IMG/VR virus record: IMGVR_UViG_3300042890_000642
Location: 1-24,499 of that record
Direction: 5' to 3' (one strand)
Origin: a virus
DNA length: 24,499 bases
Positions 19,836-24,499 of this stretch are shown piece after piece. The translations under genes were made by a program, and so were the position numbers. Numbering within the stretch: position 1 is the first letter of the stretch; the number at the start of each line of letters is the position of its first letter. The notes below the pieces were generated by a model that was not told the origin of the DNA, did no database searches, and saw only the letters and a program-made list of their open reading frames with translations.

Positions 19836-20656
19836 CAGGATATGTACGCTCCGAATCCGTCTGCTGTAAGTTCTTCTTGTTCTGCTGCTGTCAAAAAGTG
19901 GTCACGGCCACCATGCCAAAGTTTCTTTACTTGACCTAGATCACGTTGGTCAACAATAGTGTAACTGTTGTCGGTCAGCTTGTAAAGGTTTCTTGCTCGA
20001 ACATTACTTTTAATGTAGGAACCTAACCGGTTGGCTGCGTCAAGATCGTTGAAGTATCCGCCGATATATTGGTAGGTGTATGGCACACGGAAGATGTGCG
20101 ATTTGTCCCAGTTGGCTAAACCTGTTCCTTCTCCGCTACCTGTGCATGTTCTAAATAGGGCTCTTGCACTAACCGTAGCCGATGTTCCCTCGCCTTGACC
20201 CGACGCCGTACGGAGAAGCGTGACGACCCGTGACGCTGTTTGTGTGCCTGTGCCTGTGCCTGTAGCAGTGCGTGGTGCAACATGTAGTCCGAGTGTAGTG
20301 GCTGTTCCTACGCCTGCACCTGTGGCTGTGCGTACTTTGACAATTATTCGGTCTGCGGTTTGTGTTCCTGTGCCACTGCCTGTGGCTGTTCTGACTGGGT
20401 TGATGTTCCATTCGGCGGTGTCTGCGGCTGTGACTGTTCCTGAGCCGAAGGCTGTGCGTAGTATGCCGAGAACGATGCTGTTGTTGGATGTGCCTGTTCC
20501 TGTGCCTGTGGCTGTGGCGGTGAGGATGCTAAAAAAGTTTTGGGTGGCTGTTTGTGTGCCGAGTCCCGAACCTGTGGCGGTGCGTTCGATTGCTGACTGG
20601 TTGTAGATTGCCCCTGCTTGGTTGTAGAGGAATCCTGCTTGGTTGTAGGTAGTCAT
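19835..20656 (-). CDS. Repeat-containing virion/fibre-like protein with C-terminal YGGHD-type domain
   Basis: 273 residues. It begins with three 7-residue YNQAG-type repeats (residues 4-22), then eight repeats of 20-22 residues, each headed by RTATGSGTGTQTA or a variant, from about residue 25 to 188. The tail (188-273) is the domain shared with the next gene. Gly-Thr repeats of this type form stalks or extended beta sheets in phage fibres. It is placed in the structural region but target and structure are unknown. Confidence 0.7.
   Translation of the reverse strand: MTTYNQAGFLYNQAGAIYNQSAIERTATGSGLGTQTATQNFFSILTATATGTGTGTSNNSIVLGILRTAFGSGTVTAADTAEWNINPVRTATGSGTGTQTADRIIVKVRTATGAGVGTATTLGLHVAPRTATGTGTGTQTASRVVTLLRTASGQGEGTSATVSARALFRTCTGSGEGTGLANWDKSHIFRVPYTYQYIGGYFNDLDAANRLGSYIKSNVRARNLYKLTDNSYTIVDQRDLGQVKKLWHGGRDHFLTAAEQEELTADGFGAYIS
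20093..20584 (-). repeat. Eight tandem 60-66 base repeats inside the fibre-like gene
   Basis: Codons 25-188 of the gene at 19835-20656 form eight in-frame repeats with heads at residues 25, 46, 67, 89, 109, 129, 149 and 169. The head (RTATGSGTGTQTA and variants) is conserved while the tail varies. The DNA units are 60-66 bases. They are coding repeats, not a CRISPR array. Copy number could change by recombination. Confidence 0.85.
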
Positions 20657-20662
20657 GGCGTG

Positions 20663-20911
20663 TTAGCCGAGTAGGAGTTGTGCTTCTTCAGCGGTGATTC
20701 CTAGACGGGCAAGTAGTGCGGTACGGGCTGCAACCTTTGCTGTTGCTTCGTCATCAATATCTTGTTGAACTGATGCCCACAGACCGTCAAGGGTTTCTTG
20801 GCTTGGCTTCTCACCATCGCTATGCCAAACAAGAGTTGCATAATCATTGTTGCTGATAGACCATTCTTTGCCTGTGTAACGGCGTGTCAAGATTGCTGCG
20901 TAATCGGTCAT
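20663..20911 (-). CDS. XkdW/tail-assembly-like small protein
   Basis: 82 residues: MTDYAAILTRRYTGKEWSIS, 'NDYATLVWHSDGEKPSQETLDGLW', ending 'ARTALLARLGITAEEAQLLLG'. The order Y-x-x-L-x-W-x-x-x-x-x-KP-[ST]-x-E-[ET]-L and the final 'LARLGITxEEAxLLL' match the small XkdW-type tail proteins of phages. Many of these sit next to fibre genes and are thought to help tail assembly. ATGA overlap with the upstream fibre-like gene. Confidence 0.65.
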   Translation of the reverse strand: MTDYAAILTRRYTGKEWSISNNDYATLVWHSDGEKPSQETLDGLWASVQQDIDDEATAKVAARTALLARLGITAEEAQLLLG

Positions 20912-21483
20912 GCCGCTATCTCCATCAAAATCATGACACTTGTTGTACCTGCAAAGTTTATTGTTGCCGTGCCACCATCAACCCTAAAACCAGAGGTGTA
21001 GGTAGTAGCAGATGTTGTGTTCGGACTATCTAAAAATAGCATTGAAATTATGTCGTAGTTTTCGGCTGAAACTACTGGAATTAAACCAAAAGATGTAAGA
21101 GAACCTGTTGCTAAATTAGTTCCAGCAACGGTTCCGCGAAAAAGAGTATTTATTTGAGTGGTGCTAGTGGTAACTTGTTTACAGTTTTGCATTGTTGTAA
21201 TCAACACCTTGCTAGTTGCACTTGACGGAGTGATAGAGGCACTCAGACCAGAAGTAACAAAACTTGTACTGGTTGTGGTGACAGCAGTTGAAGTTGTTGC
21301 TTGCACAACTTGTAGCACTTTTCCACTTGGAGCCGCCCATGCTGTGCCGTTCCACACCAACGCCTGTGACACAGTGGTGTCGTAAATCATTTGACCTGTG
21401 TACGGTGACGCAGGGCGAGTGGCAGTAGTACACACACCAGGCTTAATCAACGATTGCGCACCCAACACAGTGGACAACGGCAT
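20908..21483 (-). CDS. Fibre-like protein with shared N-terminal module (191 aa)
   Basis: 191 residues. Residues 10-50 ('QSLIKPGVCTTATRPASPYTGQMIYDT...LVWNGTAW') form the N-terminal module also found in the next two upstream genes. The rest is a beta-rich, Ser/Thr-heavy C-terminal part ('STAVTTTSTSFVTSGLSASITPSSATSKVLI', end 'GTTSVMILMEIAA') that resembles many phage tail-fibre tips. N-terminal codons are GC/GT-rich, and the C-terminal part becomes AT-rich, hinting at different origin. Probably binds the tail by the N terminus and the receptor by the C terminus. Confidence 0.65.
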   Translation of the reverse strand: MPLSTVLGAQSLIKPGVCTTATRPASPYTGQMIYDTTVSQALVWNGTAWAAPSGKVLQVVQATTSTAVTTTSTSFVTSGLSASITPSSATSKVLITTMQNCKQVTTSTTQINTLFRGTVAGTNLATGSLTSFGLIPVVSAENYDIISMLFLDSPNTTSATTYTSGFRVDGGTATINFAGTTSVMILMEIAA

Positions 21484-21498
21484 TACAAACCTCCCAAG

Positions 21499-22137
21499 TT
21501 ATTCATTGTACGCATACACACGATAAGTCCCAGTAAGGGTTCCAGCAGAAGAAATAATTGTAAAAGAATCAAACTGGGCAGTGTTGTAAACACCAAGATT
21601 TATTGCTCGACTTTGATATGCGGTAGCAGTATCAAGATATATTAGGTTCCCCATAGCAGCACATGGACCCGCAACTTGTGGGTCAATAAAATCAAGTGTC
21701 AAAGTATAAAGATACACAGTCGCATCCATCGTTCCCATATCAAATGAGGTTTGATTGGCAATACCTACAGCCGTTGGATTTCCTGGTGAATACTGCGAAT
21801 AGATTGCACTTGTATTGTTGGTTCCCGATGTACGAAAACGACCAGTAAGGGTTGTGTCTGCTGTTGCAGCCCTGATAGTAATTATCGCACGGTAGTTTTT
21901 ATAAGTGCTAGTAAAAGTGTTTGTATCAAAAGTAATTGCACTCGCAGTGGTAAACGTATTTGATGTTTGGGGAATTGTGACAAGACCGCCAACACCAATC
22001 CACGATGTACCGTTGTATACCTTCAACGAATCTGTATCAGTCTCCGAAATAACCTGACCATCAAACGGAACTGTAGGTCGATTAGTTGACGTTGTAACCC
22101 CAGGTTTAATACCTTGTGTAGTAGCAGAAATTGTCAT
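21499..22137 (-). CDS. Fibre-like protein with shared N-terminal module (212 aa)
   Basis: 212 residues. N-terminal module (residues about 8-50): 'GIKPGVTTSTNRPTVPFDGQVISETDTDSLKVYNGTSWIGVGG', same plan as its neighbours. The C-terminal part is a different beta fold, with 'TFTSTYKNYRAIITIRAATADTTLTGRFRTSGTNNTSAIYSQYSPG' and 'TLTLDFIDPQVAGPCAAMGNLIYLD', ending 'TGTYRVYAYNE'. Probable receptor-binding or decoration protein. ATGA overlap with the upstream member. Confidence 0.65.
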   Translation of the reverse strand: MTISATTQGIKPGVTTSTNRPTVPFDGQVISETDTDSLKVYNGTSWIGVGGLVTIPQTSNTFTTASAITFDTNTFTSTYKNYRAIITIRAATADTTLTGRFRTSGTNNTSAIYSQYSPGNPTAVGIANQTSFDMGTMDATVYLYTLTLDFIDPQVAGPCAAMGNLIYLDTATAYQSRAINLGVYNTAQFDSFTIISSAGTLTGTYRVYAYNE

Positions 22138-23072
22138 GCAATCACCAAACTTCCAGACGACGTAAAAGTACGAACAGTAAAATTTTGGAAAGTAGTCGAA
22201 GTACCACCAGTAACAGTAAGACCTGCTGCGGCATTAGTTAAATACCTCACAACGACAATGCCCGAACCCCCAGCACCACCGTTTGCATAGTCACCACCAC
22301 CACCACCACCACCGCCAGTGTTTGCTGTAGCAGCACCGCCAGTACCAGAGTTAGCACCATCTCCACCTCCGCCAACACCACCAAAACCAGGAATGGTTCC
22401 ACCACCACCAGAACCTCCGCCAGCATAATGTGTAGAAGTACCAGAAATGTTTGAAACAATACCAGGACCACCAAAACCAGCACCAGTATCAAGACCACCA
22501 AACCCTGGTCCTCCAGCACCACCACCACCACCGCCAGGGGCTTGCAAAGAATGTCCACCGCGATTTCCTTGACCTGCGGTTCCCGCACCACCACGAACCA
22601 AATATCCGCCACCACCACCTGAACCACCCGAAGCACCAACACCCTGCAAACCACCACCAGCACCACCGCCAGTAGCAGTAACAGAAGAAAATACAGAGTT
22701 TGAACCATTCACGGCAGTAGACCCACCAGAGTTTCCAGCACCACCGCCAGTTCCACCTGCACCGCCAGCACCAACAGTAACCGTATATGTTCCCACTGGG
22801 CAGGGAAGCGTTCCAAACAAAACACCCCCACCACCACCACCACCACCAACTCGATAACCTGCGCCACCTCCGCCAGCAACAACCAAATACTCAACCGACA
22901 ACACAGGAATATTTAAAATCCCGTTAGACCATCCAGTAGACAAATAAGTTCTTAAAACATTTGTATCAGTTTCAAAAACAATTTGACCAACATACGGTGA
23001 ACTAGGGCGAGTTGTACTAGTGCAAACACCAGGCTTCAACGAACCAATACCGTAAGCAGATTCCAAACCCAT
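22134..23072 (-). CDS. Fibre-like protein: shared N-terminal module plus glycine-rich domain (312 aa)
   Basis: 312 residues. N-terminal module 'GSLKPGVCTSTTRPSSPYVGQIVFETDTNVLRTYLSTGW', then strand 'VEYLVVAGGGGAGYRVGG' opening a glycine-rich domain (GGGGGGG patches) that ends 'GGSGIVVVRYLTNAAAGLTVTGG' and a final 'RTFTSSGSLVI'. The same glycine-rich domain occurs at 13156-14007 without this N-terminal module. So the locus mixes anchors and tips. Likely receptor-contacting. Confidence 0.75.
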   Translation of the reverse strand: MGLESAYGIGSLKPGVCTSTTRPSSPYVGQIVFETDTNVLRTYLSTGWSNGILNIPVLSVEYLVVAGGGGAGYRVGGGGGGGGVLFGTLPCPVGTYTVTVGAGGAGGTGGGAGNSGGSTAVNGSNSVFSSVTATGGGAGGGLQGVGASGGSGGGGGYLVRGGAGTAGQGNRGGHSLQAPGGGGGGAGGPGFGGLDTGAGFGGPGIVSNISGTSTHYAGGGSGGGGTIPGFGGVGGGGDGANSGTGGAATANTGGGGGGGGDYANGGAGGSGIVVVRYLTNAAAGLTVTGGTSTTFQNFTVRTFTSSGSLVIA

Positions 23073-23074
23073 AA

Positions 23075-23410
23075 CTAGTTGGTCTTATCCCAACCAACAA
23101 CAGTCACATTTACCTTGCTCGCCGTATCCGACAAACCCTGCAAAGTCTCAGTAGTCAACAACACCAAAGCCGTATCCCAAACCATCACATCATTCGCACC
23201 AATCGGCAACGCAGACATAATACGATTAGACGCAGTAGCCGCCGAACCAATAGCCAAAGTCACAGTACGGTCAACCGTATCCGTATTAGCAATAATAATT
23301 TGCTTCACCACAAACGTATGCCCAGAAGTCACCGTAACCAAAGTTGTAGTCGACGTACCCAACTGGGTCGGCGCACACAACCGTGCCTCAACTCTGTCAC
23401 CTGATGCCAT
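23075..23410 (-). CDS. Small beta-rich structural protein (111 aa)
   Basis: 111 residues: MASGDRVEARLCAPTQLGTS, 'TLVTVTSGHTFVVKQIIIANTDTVDRTVTLAIGSA', 'VLLTTETLQGLSDTASKVNVTVVGWDKTN'. Alternating strands make a compact beta-sandwich. I have seen this arrangement ('xxVVKxIxIxNTxxxxxxVTLxIG') in small phage tail or fibre-side proteins. Between the fibre genes and the other small virion genes. Confidence 0.65.
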   Translation of the reverse strand: MASGDRVEARLCAPTQLGTSTTTLVTVTSGHTFVVKQIIIANTDTVDRTVTLAIGSAATASNRIMSALPIGANDVMVWDTALVLLTTETLQGLSDTASKVNVTVVGWDKTN

Positions 23411-23411
23411 A

Positions 23412-23648
23412 TTAAACTCCTATATCCATAATAATAATCGCTGCCAAAACATCACTATTCAACGGCTTGTTAACCTTGTAATCCAACGAAGTTGTCACAG
23501 CCGAACTAGTCACACCAACCTTAACCTGCAACGCCTCAATCGCATCGTTCGCATCAGCATGCTGGTCAGCATGAGAAGGACTTGTTAAAACATCCGTCGA
23601 AAGCGGATTAGTCAACGCATCAAGCGAAGTGGGAAAACCTGTTGCCAT
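23412..23648 (-). CDS. Small conserved virion-region protein (78 aa)
   Basis: 78 residues: MATGFPTSLDALTNPLSTDV, 'SPSHADQHADANDAIEALQVKVGVTSSAVTTSLDYKV'. The block 'PSHADQHADANDAIEALQxKVG' is one I know from many phage fibre and baseplate proteins, where it links an N-terminal attachment to a coiled coil. Here it stands almost alone, followed by a short hydrophobic tail (VLAAIIIMDIGV). It might be an adaptor for a fibre, or a remnant of a longer one. Confidence 0.6.
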   Translation of the reverse strand: MATGFPTSLDALTNPLSTDVLTSPSHADQHADANDAIEALQVKVGVTSSAVTTSLDYKVNKPLNSDVLAAIIIMDIGV

Positions 23649-23662
23649 TAAAGGCTACCCAA

Positions 23663-24031
23663 CTAGTCGAGCGACAGTGTAAGCGAAGTGATTTGAAAAG
23701 TATCGCCAGCAGTCACAGCCGCAGAAGTAGCCAAAGCCCCAGACCACAAAGCATTACCCGCAGAAACATCATCCCACATAGACCAATGCGAATACGTTTC
23801 CGTAGTAGAAACATTAGTCCACTCCATCGTTGCTGAAGTAACAATCGCACCCGAAGCAGCCGAAGCCCACGAAGCAGACTTACGAGTAGCCTCAACAGCC
23901 GCATTAGAAGTAGCAGCCTCACCAGGGTCACCCAAATGCAGTTTCACATACACAGTCGTTGGCATAGTCCACGCAGTCTTACCAGTCGTGTGTTCCAGAA
24001 TTTTCAATTCTGCATAGTTAGAAATAGACAT
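23663..24031 (-). CDS. Conserved virion-region protein (122 aa), Gp80-like
   Basis: 122 residues, MSISNYAELKILEHTTGKTAWTMPTTVYVKLHLGDPGEAATSNAA and onward. Ends 'TYSHWSMWDDVSAGNALWSGALATSAAVTAGDTFQITSLTLSLD', where S-H-W-x-x-[MW] and 'GDTFQI-LxLxL' are typical. I recall a phage family that opens 'MSxSNYAExKxLxHxxGxxxxT.P...YxxLxxxxPGE' of unknown but virion-linked role, sometimes named Gp80. AAAGG ribosome binding site. First gene after the terminator. Confidence 0.65.
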   Translation of the reverse strand: MSISNYAELKILEHTTGKTAWTMPTTVYVKLHLGDPGEAATSNAAVEATRKSASWASAASGAIVTSATMEWTNVSTTETYSHWSMWDDVSAGNALWSGALATSAAVTAGDTFQITSLTLSLD

Positions 24032-24051
24032 ACAAACCTTTCGACAAAAAC

Positions 24052-24057
24052 ATCATA
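24052..24057 (-). promoter_or_regulatory. Possible -10 box downstream of the capsid terminator
   Basis: TATGAT lies in the gap between the terminator and the gene starting at 24031, at a fitting distance for a start near 24045. There is no recognisable -35 box 17 bases upstream, where the terminator stem sits. So this may be a weak start or chance. Without it, transcription of the fibre region would depend on read-through. Confidence 0.3.
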
Positions 24058-24065
24058 CACCAAAC

Positions 24066-24111
24066 AAAAAAGTGGGGCGGCCGAGGTCGAGGGGAACCAG
24101 GGCCGCCCCAC
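24066..24111 (-). terminator. Strong intrinsic terminator after the major capsid gene
   Basis: On the minus strand, GTGGGGCGGCC is followed after 18 bases by its perfect complement GGCCGCCCCAC, then TTTTTT. An 11-bp, almost all G-C stem and a six-base U-run make a textbook Rho-independent terminator, 25 bases after the capsid stop. It should let the capsid gene be expressed far more than the genes after it. Confidence 0.9.
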
Positions 24112-24136
24112 ACTTTGGGGTAACTAACGCAACTTA

Positions 24137-24499
24137 TTAGGAAGCGTTTGCACCAATGCTTGATGCGCCTTCAATACGACGCAACGAGGCTTCGCGGAAG
24201 CGACCGTAGCCACCCAACCAGTACCAACCGATTGGATTGAAACGGAGCAAACTGTCCACGACAGGACCACGAACAACCTTTGGAACAACACCGTTGCCAT
24301 CGATTGCTGAGTAAGCCTTAGCCAAAGCCTGACGGCCCATGATCAAAGTGCTGTAAACGTCAATGGTTCCAGTTGTGCTGGTTCCGTTTGATGCGTTGGC
24401 ATTCAATGGTGCGCGTGGTGTCTCAATGAAACGAACCGACTCAAAAGTGCCGATTTCGCCATTGTAGATACCTGCTGTGTCCACGTTAACGTGAGGTGC
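24137..24499 (-). CDS. Major capsid protein, N4-gp56-like, C-terminal part only
   Basis: The 120 residues in the window run from the right edge to the stop, so the N-terminal part is missing. Key phrases: 'GIYNGEIGTFESVRFIETPRAPL', 'VYSTLIMGRQALAKAYS', 'RFNPIGWYWLGGYGRFREASLRRIE', ending 'SSIGANAS'. The block 'GEIGxFExVRFIETPRA' and 'GWYWLGGYGRFREASL' is what I recall as the C-terminal end of N4-gp56 family major capsid proteins. A strong terminator follows, as is usual for the most expressed phage gene. Confidence 0.8.
   Translation of the reverse strand, partial: APHVNVDTAGIYNGEIGTFESVRFIETPRAPLNANASNGTSTTGTIDVYSTLIMGRQALAKAYSAIDGNGVVPKVVRGPVVDSLLRFNPIGWYWLGGYGRFREASLRRIEGASSIGANAS

Noticed and set aside
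20093-20584. Regular repeats that might look like a CRISPR array
   Set aside because: The units are in frame inside a long coding region with conserved protein heads and variable tails, and there are no constant DNA repeats or cas genes.
22247-22708. Long frames with Leu/Val-rich translations overlapping the glycine-rich gene
   Set aside because: They are out-of-frame readings of GGT/GGA repeats; composition is an artefact of the glycine codons.
1-24499. tRNA genes
   Set aside because: No cloverleaf-like segment with a T-loop GGTTCRAATC pattern was noticed in the gaps; nearly all bases are taken by coding frames.

Overview
The window looks like part of the genome of a tailed phage that infects an actinobacterium. 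The evidence is a WhiB-type iron-sulfur regulator, an M15 DD-peptidase endolysin, a YqaJ/Rad52-like/resolvase recombination set, the C-terminal end of an N4-gp56-like major capsid protein, and several small families that I recall from actinophages and aquatic phages (MPKVGKMKFPYT-type basic protein, DUF6321-like protein, glycine-rich fibre modules). Every supported gene is on the minus strand, so transcription runs from high to low coordinates. Packing is very tight: about 23 junctions use a 4-bp ATGA/GTGA overlap, which also fixes many starts. No tRNA, CRISPR array, insertion sequence or integrase was seen. A Thr-rich secreted protein of the type common on actinobacterial surfaces also fits such a host. 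Host genus cannot be read from the sequence.

Right to left (5' to 3' of the message). 24.5-24.1 kb: end of the major capsid gene and a strong intrinsic terminator. 24.03-20.66 kb: small virion proteins and three paralogous fibre-like proteins that share an N-terminal module but have unrelated C-terminal parts. 20.66-19.26 kb: a repeat-containing protein, its smaller paralogue and a conserved phage protein. 19.3-18.17 kb: a GT-B glycosyltransferase. 18.17-17.60 kb: three tiny Lys-rich proteins. 17.60-13.16 kb: a probable adaptor/nozzle-like pair and two fibre-like proteins. No tape-measure gene is seen between capsid and lysis genes, which suggests a short-tailed virion (inference). 13.15-10.58 kb: a large secreted, probably membrane-anchored Thr/Pro-rich protein, then the lysis cassette (two small membrane proteins, M15 endolysin, one more membrane protein).

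10.56-8.35 kb: an HTH protein, a metallophosphoesterase and a run of very small genes. At 8.33-8.35 kb a near-consensus sigma-A promoter with an overlapping palindrome starts the recombination operon (YqaJ exonuclease, Rad52/Erf-like annealing protein, PDDEXK resolvase). The same strand continues through a secreted lysozyme-fold protein, WhiB, a coiled-coil protein, a possible helicase-loader-like protein, zinc-ribbon and winged-helix-like proteins, and a 42-residue protein with a textbook sliding-clamp-binding motif. A second TTGACA promoter at 3.7 kb drives a cluster of small acidic, zinc-binding and membrane proteins. A third at 1.85 kb, again with a palindrome on its -10, drives a conserved unknown, two small proteins and a short sliding-clamp-like protein.

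Most small proteins have no function I can assign. The points most worth follow-up are the clamp/clamp-peptide pair, the large secreted protein, the lysozyme-WhiB coupling, the promoter palindromes and the modular fibre locus.
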